Source: Microbacterium sp. MAH-37
GTDB taxonomy: Bacteria; Actinomycetota; Actinomycetes; Actinomycetales; Microbacteriaceae
Length of the DNA stretch: 64,000 bases
Assembly: GCF_009758255.1 (NCBI RefSeq)
Contig: NZ_WSEN01000010.1
Location: 1-64,000, forward strand
Reading direction: 5' to 3'
Made by a program: the position numbers and the translations under genes. Positions within the stretch are counted from its first letter, which is position 1; each line of letters opens with the position of its first letter. Of the stretch, positions 9,094 to 15,655 are shown in pieces. Under the pieces are notes generated by a model that was not told where the DNA came from, did no database searches, and saw only the letters and a list, made by a program, of their open reading frames with translations.

Positions 9094-9444
9094 GTGGGCA
9101 AGTTCATCTACGAAGGCGGCGTCAAGACCGAGATCGAGGACCGAGCACTGCTGCACCTGCAGCTCGTCATCACGGCGAAGCTGAGGCGCGGAGAGCCCTT
9201 TCCGTTCAGTTGGCGCGAGGATGCCAGCGTGGGAGGTGGCAGGGTCACTGTGTGGATGCAGCCCGCCAGCTCGTTGGTGTTCAAGTACTACGGCAGCCGG
9301 CAGCCGGCGATCAATCGTGGATGGGTGGAGGCGCTCGCCTTCACCGCGAACTCGCCCGGTGGGCTCTACCTCGTGCCCGAGCCGCCGGATGCCGGCGACG
9401 GACCGACGACCGACGAGCTGAGGGTCGGAGCGCCCGAAGAGTGA
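9094..9444 (+). CDS. Small Microbacteriaceae protein, DUF7882-like (paralog 2)
   Basis: A 116-residue paralog of the divergent gene at 8742-9053 (MGKFIYEGG, IEDRALLHLQLVITAKLRRG, FPFSW, ...TANSPGGLYLVPE). The GTG at 9094 follows GGAGGAAGG eight bases upstream and gives the start that aligns with paralog 1; an upstream ATG at 9052 would overlap the other gene's start codon. The two genes are separated by only 40 bp, which must hold both promoters. Function unknown. Confidence 0.75.
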   Translation: MGKFIYEGGVKTEIEDRALLHLQLVITAKLRRGEPFPFSWREDASVGGGRVTVWMQPASSLVFKYYGSRQPAINRGWVEALAFTANSPGGLYLVPEPPDAGDGPTTDELRVGAPEE

Positions 9445-9466
9445 GGCTCGGGGTCCGGCTCGACGG

Positions 9467-9745
9467 TTACGGCTTCCGCTGGCTCCTGTGGGAGCGTCCG
9501 TCCTCGGACTGATCCCCGTCTGACTCGCCCGAGGGCGGAGCCTTCGTCGGGTCGATCCGGTGCTGCTCGCGTTTGCGTTCATGGCCCTCCGACGGGAAGT
9601 CGTCCTGCTCGACGGCATCCCGTTCGACGGCATCCCGTTCGGCGGCATCCTGCTCCGCAGGTGCGCTCGACCACTCGGAGCCGTCATCGGCGCCCTGCGG
9701 ATGCACGTAGTCAGGGGTGAGACCCTGATCGCCCACGCCACTCAT
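9467..9745 (-). CDS. Hypothetical acidic, disordered protein
   Basis: A 92-residue, low-complexity, charged protein with an internal repeat (AERDAVERDAVEQD at about residues 34-47) and a Ser/Asp/Arg-rich tail; probably disordered. No family recognised. Its ATG overlaps the stop of the upstream 57-residue gene (ATGA), so the pair is translationally coupled. The DNA under the repeat shows near-direct repeats (GGCATCCCGTTC repeated at 9615-9650). Confidence 0.55.
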   Translation of the reverse strand: MSGVGDQGLTPDYVHPQGADDGSEWSSAPAEQDAAERDAVERDAVEQDDFPSEGHERKREQHRIDPTKAPPSGESDGDQSEDGRSHRSQRKP

Positions 9746-9915
9746 TCCTCGTCCTCATCCCAGAGCGGGTCGTCCAGCGCCTCTTCCCGGAGCCCGTCGT
9801 CGCGGAGCTCCTCCTCGTCGAGCTGGTCCTCGATCTCCTGCTCGACGACGCCGGGACCGGCCAACGGGTCGACGGACGGTCGTGCCTCTCTAGGGGCATC
9901 GAACGGATCGGACAT
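9742..9915 (-). CDS. Hypothetical very acidic small protein
   Basis: A 57-residue acidic protein (VEQEIEDQLDEEELRDDG near the centre, ending DDPLWDEDEE). No family recognised. The ATG follows AGAAGGAGGAGC. It is the first gene of a two-gene unit with the 92-residue protein and has the shared GCCTGTCAAC element 64 bp upstream, so it is probably co-regulated with the stress genes. Confidence 0.6.
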   Translation of the reverse strand: MSDPFDAPREARPSVDPLAGPGVVEQEIEDQLDEEELRDDGLREEALDDPLWDEDEE

Positions 9916-9978
9916 GATGCTCCTCCTTCTGCGTCGCGGGCGACCAGTGTGCATCAGCGGGGGCATCGCCGGGTCCCC

Positions 9979-9988
9979 GTTGACAGGC
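9979..9988 (-). promoter_or_regulatory. Shared upstream element C
   Basis: Minus-strand GCGCCTGTCAAC; the GCCTGTCAAC core matches elements A and F, although the C-run is replaced by GGGG. It lies 63 bp before the 57-residue acidic gene and faces element D across the divergent promoter region. Confidence 0.4.
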
Positions 9989-10021
9989 GCACGCCGGGCG
10001 CGTACGAGACCGCATGCACGT

Positions 10022-10031
10022 CGTCAACCCC
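10022..10031 (+). promoter_or_regulatory. Shared upstream element D
   Basis: GTCAACCCCC followed by TGGGG, 62 bp before the SDR start. It is divergent to element C, 34 bp away. Confidence 0.5.
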
Positions 10032-10093
10032 CTGGGGTGAGTGCCTCGCGCATGCGACGGTCGTGCCGAACGCAGAGCAGTGAGGAGAAGGCG

Positions 10094-10984
10094 ATGACAA
10101 GGGACAGCGGCGCGACTGATCCGCGGCACGCGCATCGTGAGGAGCCGGCACCGCCGCAGCAGCAGGACCAGCCGGGCAAGACGCGCAGGACCGTCCCTCC
10201 GCCCGATCACGGCGAGGAGCACTACGTCGGCCACGGCAGGCTCGCCGGGCGCCGCGCGTTGATCACCGGAGGCGACTCCGGCATCGGTCGGGCGGTCGCG
10301 ATCGCGTTCGCCAGGGAAGGCGCCGACGTCGCGATCGTGCATCTGCCGGAGGAGCAGAAGGACGCGGATGACACCGTGCGGCTGATCCGCGCCGAGGGAA
10401 GGCTCGGCATCAGCATCCCCGGCGATCTCCGAGACGAATCGTTCGCGATCGACGCGGTACATCGTGCGCTCGAGGAGCTGAGCGGCCTCGACGTCGTCGT
10501 GCTCAACGCGGCCTACCAGCACGACATCGACGGGTTCGCGGATCTGCGCACCGATGACATGCGGCGGGTCTTCGAGACGAACCTGCTCGGGACGATCGTT
10601 CCCGCGCGCACCGCCTTCCCCGAGCTCGAGCCAGGAGCGAGCATCATCGTGACCGCGTCGATCCAGGCGTTCCAGCCCTCGCCCGGACTCATCGACTACG
10701 CGATGACGAAGGCGGCACAGGTCGCCTTCGTGAAAGCGCTCGCCGAAGAGGCCGGGCCGCGCGGCATCCGGGTGAACGCCGTCGCACCGGGACCGGTGTG
10801 GACCCCGCTGATCCCCGCGACGGGATGGGATGCCGAGAAGCTGGCGAGCTTCGGCCAGGACACTCCGCTCGGGCGTCCGGCGCAGCCCGTCGAGCTGGCC
10901 GGCGCCTACGTGTACCTCGCCTCCGACGAGGCGACGTACGTCTCCGGGACCGTGATCGGGGTGACCGGCGGCAAACCGTTGTGA
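10094..10984 (+). CDS. Short-chain dehydrogenase/reductase, YdaD/Gsp39-like stress type
   Basis: A 296-residue SDR with a hydrophilic N-terminal extension of about 45 residues (Pro/Gln/His-rich). Motifs: TGGDSGIG at the NAD(P)-binding turn (about 57-64), NAAY in place of NNAG, and catalytic Ser and YAMTK (YxxxK). The extended N-terminus and ALITGGDSGIGRAVA are typical of the Bacillus YdaD/Gsp39 group, which belongs to the general stress regulon. The substrate is unknown. The ATG follows GAGGAGAAGG, and element D lies upstream. Confidence 0.85.
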   Translation: MTRDSGATDPRHAHREEPAPPQQQDQPGKTRRTVPPPDHGEEHYVGHGRLAGRRALITGGDSGIGRAVAIAFAREGADVAIVHLPEEQKDADDTVRLIRAEGRLGISIPGDLRDESFAIDAVHRALEELSGLDVVVLNAAYQHDIDGFADLRTDDMRRVFETNLLGTIVPARTAFPELEPGASIIVTASIQAFQPSPGLIDYAMTKAAQVAFVKALAEEAGPRGIRVNAVAPGPVWTPLIPATGWDAEKLASFGQDTPLGRPAQPVELAGAYVYLASDEATYVSGTVIGVTGGKPL

Positions 10985-11021
10985 GCCCGGAGGCACGAAC
11001 TAGCGCCCGGCTCGGGGCGGA

Positions 11022-11030
11022 GTCAACCCC
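11022..11030 (+). promoter_or_regulatory. Shared upstream element E
   Basis: GTCAACCCC, one C shorter than the other copies, 57 bp before the small ORF at 11088 that leads into the 105-residue gene and probably the topoisomerase gene. Confidence 0.45.
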
Positions 11031-11087
11031 GGTACGGGAAGGCGGATGACGTGCCTATGGTCGACTCCGACGAGAACGGAGGACGCC

Positions 11088-11171
11088 ATGAACAAGGCGC
11101 AGATCACCAGGGCGGATGCGCACAGCATCGAGGGCCTCTCGCCCCCGGTGTTCCCGCGAGCGGGCGGGTGA
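11088..11171 (+). CDS. Possible 27-codon leader ORF
   Basis: ATG at 11088 after a good CGGAGGA site opens a 27-codon frame starting MNKAQITRADAH. Its TGA (11169-11171) overlaps the GTG start (11168) of the next gene in a GTGA arrangement. The next gene has no strong ribosome site of its own, so this short frame may couple translation into it. The peptide itself is not recognised. Confidence 0.4.
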   Translation: MNKAQITRADAHSIEGLSPPVFPRAGG

Positions 11172-11485
11172 GCACCTTGATCAGCGAGGATGGCCCCGCG
11201 CAACCGCGCTGGGAGGTCACGGCCATCGACGACGCGAGATGGTGCATCCACGACGGCGCCTGCCGGGCGAACGACGCGGACTCTCTCGTCGCCTATGTCG
11301 AACGGGATGCCCTGGGACTCCATGACGTGCTGTGGCTCCGCAGTCCGTGCCCTGCTCGGACGAGGTACCGGGACATCGCCGATGTGGTGGCCGATCTCGA
11401 TGTCGTCGCGGGCGGTGCAGCGGCGCCGCGGCCCCGGAGGTCGGAGGCCCCCACCCGGATCGCGCACCTCTCGCCGTGGGAATGA
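11168..11485 (+). CDS. Hypothetical protein
   Basis: A 105-residue protein (WEVTAIDDARWCIHDG near the N-terminus, ALGLHDVLWLRSP in the middle, a Pro/Arg-rich tail). The compact first 80 residues look like a single folded domain; no family recognised. GTG at 11168 is preferred over an in-frame start at 11051, because the extra residues are low-complexity and the GTG sits at the stop of the leader ORF. It lies between the SDR and topoisomerase IB genes, under element E. Confidence 0.55.
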   Translation: MSTLISEDGPAQPRWEVTAIDDARWCIHDGACRANDADSLVAYVERDALGLHDVLWLRSPCPARTRYRDIADVVADLDVVAGGAAAPRPRRSEAPTRIAHLSPWE

Positions 11486-11522
11486 CGCCCTGGCGGTCCG
11501 CCGGCATTCGAATAGAGGCCGG

Positions 11523-12491
11523 ATGCGACTGAGGAGAGTGAGCGCCGACGAGCCGGGCCTGCGCCGGGTGCGCCGCGGCAAGGGCTTCGAGTACCGGGAC
11601 GTCACCGGGGCGCGCATCGACGACGAGCAGCAGCTCGCCCGCATCCGCGCCCTCGCCATCCCGCCGGCGTGGGCCGACGTGTGGATCTGCACGGCTCCGA
11701 ACGGACACCTGCAGGCCACAGGTGTCGACGACGCAGGCCGCACGCAGTACCTCTACCATCCGGCGTGGCGCGCGCGTGCCGACGCCGAGAAGTTCGACAG
11801 GATGCTGCTGCTGGCGCAGGCGCTTCCGGCGGCCCGCCGCGGTGTCACCAGGGATCTGCGCGCCGAGGGCACCGGACGACGGTCGGTCCTCGCCGCTGCC
11901 TTCCGCATGCTCGACGCCGCGCTGCTGCGCGTCGGCTCCGAGCAGTACGCGCGGGAGCACGGCAGCATCGGGTTGTCGACGCTGCGCTGCGCGCACGCCT
12001 CCGTGACCGGAGATGTGGTCGCGCTGCGGTTCCCCGGCAAGAGCGGTCAGCCCTGGGAATCCGAGATAGAGGATGCCGACCTCGCCGCGCTCGTCGGAGA
12101 GCTGCGGCGCAGGCGCACACCGGCGGCGCACCTGCTGGCCTGGTCGGAGGACGGGGCGTGGCATCCGCTGCGGGCCGCCGAGATCAACGACGACGTGCGC
12201 GAACGCACCGGCGGGGACTTCACCGCCAAGGACTTCCGCACGCTGCACGCCACAGTCATCGCGGCATCGAGCATCGCCCGCGCGGGGTTGCGTGCGTCCC
12301 CTTCGGCACGCAGGCGCGTGACGGCGCAGGCTGTGCGGGAAGTCGCCGCGGCACTGGGGAACACTCCCGCAGTGGCGCGCGCGAGCTACGTGGATCCTCG
12401 AGTATTCGATCTCTACGATCGCGGCATCCTCGTGGACATCGGATCAGGACGCGGGGTCGAGGGTCAGCTCGTCGAGCTGCTCGGCGGCTGA
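11523..12491 (+). CDS. DNA topoisomerase IB (poxvirus/bacterial type)
   Basis: A 322-residue type IB topoisomerase, normal for the bacterial family. Features: an N-terminal DNA-binding domain (GFEYRD, IRALAIPPAWADVWICTAPN), then the catalytic core with RVGSEQYAREHGSIGLSTL, a basic KDFRTLHA strand, and the nucleophilic Tyr in ARASYVDP near residue 299. It relaxes supercoils through a 3'-phosphotyrosine intermediate. ATG at 11523 is preferred; GTG at 11538 is possible. It lies 37 bp after the 105-residue gene, so probably belongs to the same unit. Confidence 0.88.
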   Translation: MRLRRVSADEPGLRRVRRGKGFEYRDVTGARIDDEQQLARIRALAIPPAWADVWICTAPNGHLQATGVDDAGRTQYLYHPAWRARADAEKFDRMLLLAQALPAARRGVTRDLRAEGTGRRSVLAAAFRMLDAALLRVGSEQYAREHGSIGLSTLRCAHASVTGDVVALRFPGKSGQPWESEIEDADLAALVGELRRRRTPAAHLLAWSEDGAWHPLRAAEINDDVRERTGGDFTAKDFRTLHATVIAASSIARAGLRASPSARRRVTAQAVREVAAALGNTPAVARASYVDPRVFDLYDRGILVDIGSGRGVEGQLVELLGG

Positions 12492-12493
12492 GG

Positions 12494-12985
12494 TCACTGA
12501 GGTGTGCGGTTCTCGGCACTGACCATCCAGGCGTACTGCTCGAGCTGCTCCAGCACCACGTGCAGGATGTCCGCCGTGGTCGGGTCCTCTTCGTCGACGG
12601 CGTCGTGCACGTCGCGCACCGTGGACACCGCCGCTTCCAGACGCTCGGTGATCAGATTGATCGTCTCGCTCGTGCTGACCTCTCCCTGTGGGAAGGCCCA
12701 CAGCGAGGTCGTCTCCGACACCGTCCGGCTGCGCCCGTCGGGCACCGCATGCAAGGCCCGCATCCGCTCCGCGACCGTGTCCGCGAGGGTGCGGGCTGCG
12801 GCGACGATCTCGTCGAGTTGCAGATGCGTGTCACGGAAGTTCTTCCCCACCACGTTCCAGTGCGCCTGCTTGCCCTGGAACTGCAGCTCCAGCAGGTCGA
12901 CCAGCACCCGCTGCAGGCTCTCGGTGAGCTGCGGAGACGCGTGGAATCCGCTCTCGGTGTTCTGCTTGTTCGTTCGCTGCGCCAT
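12494..12985 (-). CDS. dps: Dps-family DNA-binding ferritin-like protein
   Basis: A 163-residue Dps/miniferritin. The ferroxidase signature is present: QAHWNVVGKNF at about 40-50 and HLQLDEIVAAARTLADTVAER at 54-74 (His, Asp and Glu ligands at the dimer interface). Dps stores iron with peroxide and protects DNA under starvation. It follows the DUF7218 gene by 16 bp on the same strand, and element F precedes that gene. Its 3' end nearly touches the convergent topoisomerase stop. Confidence 0.92.
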   Translation of the reverse strand: MAQRTNKQNTESGFHASPQLTESLQRVLVDLLELQFQGKQAHWNVVGKNFRDTHLQLDEIVAAARTLADTVAERMRALHAVPDGRSRTVSETTSLWAFPQGEVSTSETINLITERLEAAVSTVRDVHDAVDEEDPTTADILHVVLEQLEQYAWMVSAENRTPQ

Positions 12986-13001
12986 GATGCTCTCCCGTCG
13001 G

Positions 13002-13271
13002 TCAGTGATTGCGGAGCATGGAGATCAGCTCCGCCTTGCGCTTGCCGGAATACCCCGTGAGCCCGAGTTCCTTGGCTCTGGCCCGCAACTCGTCGACCGT
13101 GCGGTCCTCGTAGTCCTCCGCCGTGCCGCCGCGCTTCCCGACGGACTTGCGGCCGTCACGGGCCGCCGCGTTGGAGATGCGGGCCGCCTTCTCCTTCGAT
13201 GCTCCGTCGTCGCGAAGCTCCTCGTAGAGCTCCGGATCCTTCAGGCTGTTCGAACCGCGTCCGCGGGGCAT
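13002..13271 (-). CDS. DUF7218/Rho-N-domain small protein
   Basis: An 89-residue protein with KDPELYEELRDDGASKEKAA and ISNAAARDGRKSVGKRGG in the first half, and a C-terminal SAP/Rho-N-like helix-extended-helix (YEDRTVDELRARAKELGL, YSGKRKAELISMLR). This matches small DUF7218-type proteins of actinobacteria, probably nucleic-acid binding. Start at 13271 follows GAGGAGG. It is first in a two-gene unit with dps, controlled from the region of element F. Confidence 0.78.
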   Translation of the reverse strand: MPRGRGSNSLKDPELYEELRDDGASKEKAARISNAAARDGRKSVGKRGGTAEDYEDRTVDELRARAKELGLTGYSGKRKAELISMLRNH

Positions 13272-13336
13272 GATGCCTCCTCGTCTCGATGTTCCCGTGG
13301 CGTGCCAGCATGCTCGTCCATTGCGGACGGCAGTAA

Positions 13337-13350
13337 GGGGGTTGACAGGC
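13337..13350 (-). promoter_or_regulatory. Shared upstream element F
   Basis: Minus-strand GCCTGTCAACCCCC, 14 of 14 identical to element A, 65 bp before the DUF7218-dps unit. It is divergent to element G. Confidence 0.5.
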
Positions 13351-13411
13351 ACGGCGCGGTGTCCTGTTCGAGGAGTCCGCGGGGGCCGAAATAGCATCGC
13401 GGGTCTGGTGA

Positions 13412-13421
13412 GTCAACCCCC
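13412..13421 (+). promoter_or_regulatory. Shared upstream element G
   Basis: GTCAACCCCC, 87 bp before the 55-residue membrane protein gene; divergent to element F. Confidence 0.45.
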
Positions 13422-13508
13422 GCGACGGCGGGTGCCGGCGGTGCCAGAGTCGCAGGGTAACGACGCAGCACGGAGCCTCCGTGCTCGCCTCACGCGAAGG
13501 AGTTCAAC

Positions 13509-13676
13509 ATGAACATCGCTCTCGTCATCATCATCGTCGTCGCGATCATCGTGGCCATCTTCTCCGGCCTGAACGCCGCGCTGAGCTGGCTGCTCTGGGT
13601 CGCTCTGATCGTCGGCGCCATCGCGCTCATCGCGTTCCTCATCCGTGTCATCGGCGGACGCAACACGAGCGTGTGA
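13509..13676 (+). CDS. Small two-helix membrane protein
   Basis: A 55-residue protein that is almost entirely hydrophobic: a first helix (ALVIIIVVAIIVAIF), a short turn (SGLNAAL) and a second helix (WLLWVALIVGAIALIAFLI), then RVIGGRNTSV. The ATG follows AAGGAG at the right distance. The architecture resembles small YtxH/DUF-type stress membrane proteins, but no family is assigned. It is followed after 11 bp by the flavodoxin-like gene, so the two are co-transcribed. Confidence 0.7.
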   Translation: MNIALVIIIVVAIIVAIFSGLNAALSWLLWVALIVGAIALIAFLIRVIGGRNTSV

Positions 13677-13687
13677 GCGGAGGGCAG

Positions 13688-14302
13688 ATGACTTCCCCTC
13701 TGACTGCTCTGACGATCTCCTGCACGCTGAAGCCGTCGCCCGGCGAGTCGAGTTCTGAACTCATGAGCGGGCAGCTGGCGGAGGCGCTGGCGAGCCACGG
13801 AGTAGCGCACGAGCACGTGCGGGCCGTCGACCATCGCATCCTCCCCGGTGTCGGAAAGGACATGGGAGAAGGCGACGATTGGCCCGCACTGCGCGAGAAG
13901 GTCCTCGCCGCCGACATCCTGGTGGTGGTCACACCGACCTGGCTCGGACAACACTCGAGTGTCGCCCAGCGCGTGCTCGAGCGGCTGGATGCCGAGCTGT
14001 CCAGCACCGACGCCGAGGGGCGCCCCCTCCTGTTCGACAAGGTGGCGATCGCCGGTGTGGTCGGCAACGAGGACGGTGCTCACCACATCGTCGCCGTCCT
14101 CTACCAGGCCCTGAACGACGTCGGACTCACGATTCCGGCTCAGGGCTGCGTCTATTGGAACGGCGAGGCCATGCACAAGACCGACTACAAGGATCTCGCC
14201 GGCCCGCCGTCAGCCGTGCAGGCGTCGATCGACACGGCTGCGGCCAATGCCGTGCACCTCGCACGGCTGCTGAAGCAGGACGGATACCCCGCTTCCGGCT
14301 GA
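13688..14302 (+). CDS. Flavodoxin-fold NAD(P)H-dependent reductase
   Basis: A 204-residue flavodoxin-fold protein of the NADPH-dependent FMN reductase family. TISCTLKPSPGESSSE at the N-terminus is the phosphate-binding loop for FMN, VVVTPTWLGQHSS at about 75-87 is the second flavin loop, and AGVVGNEDGAHH supplies the third. It probably reduces quinones or small aromatics, but the substrate is unknown. It is the second gene of a three-gene unit (membrane protein, reductase, PRC-barrel) downstream of element G. Confidence 0.8.
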   Translation: MTSPLTALTISCTLKPSPGESSSELMSGQLAEALASHGVAHEHVRAVDHRILPGVGKDMGEGDDWPALREKVLAADILVVVTPTWLGQHSSVAQRVLERLDAELSSTDAEGRPLLFDKVAIAGVVGNEDGAHHIVAVLYQALNDVGLTIPAQGCVYWNGEAMHKTDYKDLAGPPSAVQASIDTAAANAVHLARLLKQDGYPASG

Positions 14303-14328
14303 CGAGCCATGCACGAAGAGAGGACATC

Positions 14329-14748
14329 ATGAACGCGAACGCACCAGGAACACTGTTCAAGCTCAGCGAGACCGAGGAGATCGTCCGCCAGCCGGACGAG
14401 GACATCCGCGGCCGTGACGTCCGGGATCGCGACGGCGAGGAACTCGGCACCGTCAAGGATCTGCTCGTCGACGGTGCGGAGAACAGGGTCCGGTTCATGG
14501 AGGTCGCCTCTGGCGGTTTCCTCGGGATCGGGAAGGACACCACCCTCATCCCGATCGATGCCATCACCTCGATCACCGAGGATGAGGTCCGCATCGATCA
14601 GACCCGCGAGCGTGTCGCCGGCGCACCGGCCTACGACCCCGAGCTCGTCCGCCGGCAGGAGGACTACGGCGGCTTCCTCGAGTACTACGGATTCATGCCT
14701 TTCTGGGGCGGCGGATACGTGTATCCGGGGTATCCGTACTACCGGTGA
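14329..14748 (+). CDS. PRC-barrel domain protein
   Basis: A 139-residue protein with a PRC-barrel at about 25-90 (IRGRDVRDRDGEELGTVKDL, ...FLGIGKDTTLIPIDAI). It ends in a Gly/Tyr-rich tail (PFWGGGYVYPGYPYYR). PRC-barrels mediate protein or RNA contacts, and stand-alone copies are common in stress operons. It starts 26 bp after the reductase gene. A degraded copy of its codons 32-53 lies 2.8 kb downstream at 17280-17344. Confidence 0.85.
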   Translation: MNANAPGTLFKLSETEEIVRQPDEDIRGRDVRDRDGEELGTVKDLLVDGAENRVRFMEVASGGFLGIGKDTTLIPIDAITSITEDEVRIDQTRERVAGAPAYDPELVRRQEDYGGFLEYYGFMPFWGGGYVYPGYPYYR

Positions 14749-14800
14749 CAGATCGGTCCCTGAGGAAGGAGAGGGCGTCGACCTGATCATCGGAAGCGCA

Positions 14801-14834
14801 GAACGCGCCAGTGCCCCTCGGCACTGGCGCGTTC
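14801..14834. terminator. Bidirectional terminator
   Basis: A perfect 15-bp stem, GAACGCGCCAGTGCC (14801-14815) with its complement at 14820-14834 and a CCTC loop. It lies between the convergent PRC-barrel and fasciclin genes and can serve both. Confidence 0.85.
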
Positions 14835-14849
14835 TCCGTCTGCGGGTCG

Positions 14850-15518
14850 TCAGTTCATCGGGGGCATCAGGACGGAGTCGATGAGGTAGACGGTCGCGTT
14901 GGCCGTGTGGACGCCGCCGCAGATCACGTTCGCGTCGTTCACCTTGAGGCTGTCGCCCGAGCCGGTCACAGTCACCTCGCCGCCCTCGACGGTCTTGTGC
15001 GCGCCGGCGATGTCCTCCGGCGAGATCTGGCCGGCGACGACGTGGTAGGTCAGGATCTTGCTCAGCGTGTCAGCTCCCGCATCCGTCTTGAGCGTGTCGA
15101 TGGTCGCAGGGTCGATCTTCTTGAACGCGTCATCGACAGGGGCGAACACGGTGAACTCGCTGCCGTTGAGCGTGTCGACCAGGTCGACCTTCGGGTTGAG
15201 CTTGCCCGAGACGGCCGCGACCAGCGTGGTCAGCAGCGGGTTGTTGCTCGCGGCCGTCGCGACCGGATCCTCGGCCATCCCGGCGACGGAACCCGCGCCG
15301 TCGGGAACCTGCTCCGCGTAGGCGGCGCAGCCGGGGCCGACCAGGTCTGCCGCCGGATCCATGGTCTCCGAGGGCGCGGTTGAGGGTGCGCTCTTCGGCG
15401 ACTCCGAAGATGGCGAGTCGGCGCTCGAGGAACATCCCGCGAGGGCGAGGGCTGTGGCTGCCAGCAGGCTCGCGGCGACGAGGGATGCGCGGCGGTTGAG
15501 TCGTGTGGTGGATCGCAT
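14850..15518 (-). CDS. Fasciclin (FAS1) domain lipoprotein
   Basis: A 222-residue secreted lipoprotein. The signal peptide has an RR-rich n-region and a lipobox LALAGC (Cys about 28), then a Ser/Pro-rich linker, then one FAS1 domain ([36 protein letters not shown]). FAS1 lipoproteins such as Mycobacterium MPT83 are surface adhesion-type proteins, often placed next to redox or molybdoenzyme genes. AAAGGAGA precedes the ATG at 15518. It is divergent from the molybdoenzyme gene across 137 bp. Confidence 0.88.
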   Translation of the reverse strand: MRSTTRLNRRASLVAASLLAATALALAGCSSSADSPSSESPKSAPSTAPSETMDPAADLVGPGCAAYAEQVPDGAGSVAGMAEDPVATAASNNPLLTTLVAAVSGKLNPKVDLVDTLNGSEFTVFAPVDDAFKKIDPATIDTLKTDAGADTLSKILTYHVVAGQISPEDIAGAHKTVEGGEVTVTGSGDSLKVNDANVICGGVHTANATVYLIDSVLMPPMN

Positions 15519-15655
15519 GGTCTTCTCCTTTGACTGGTGCATGCCGGTCGGTTCACCGACTGTCAGAACTCGTTCGGAGGCACCCACGCAATCGGATTGG
15601 TCTCAGCGTCAGCGCTGGATCGAATCTGTTTCGGCTTCTGCTCCGAAGCACTCGT

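Noticed and set aside
7527..13421. TTGACA in the opposite orientation of the shared element, as an ordinary -35 box
   Set aside because: No convincing -10 lies 16-18 bases downstream in that direction in any copy, and that direction would point away from the flanking genes.
15519..15655. SigK-type promoter (CCATCC/CCGAAT) between fasciclin and molybdoenzyme genes
   Set aside because: The closest minus-strand match, CCAATCC with CCGAAC after 16 bases, has errors in both boxes and no sigK gene is nearby.
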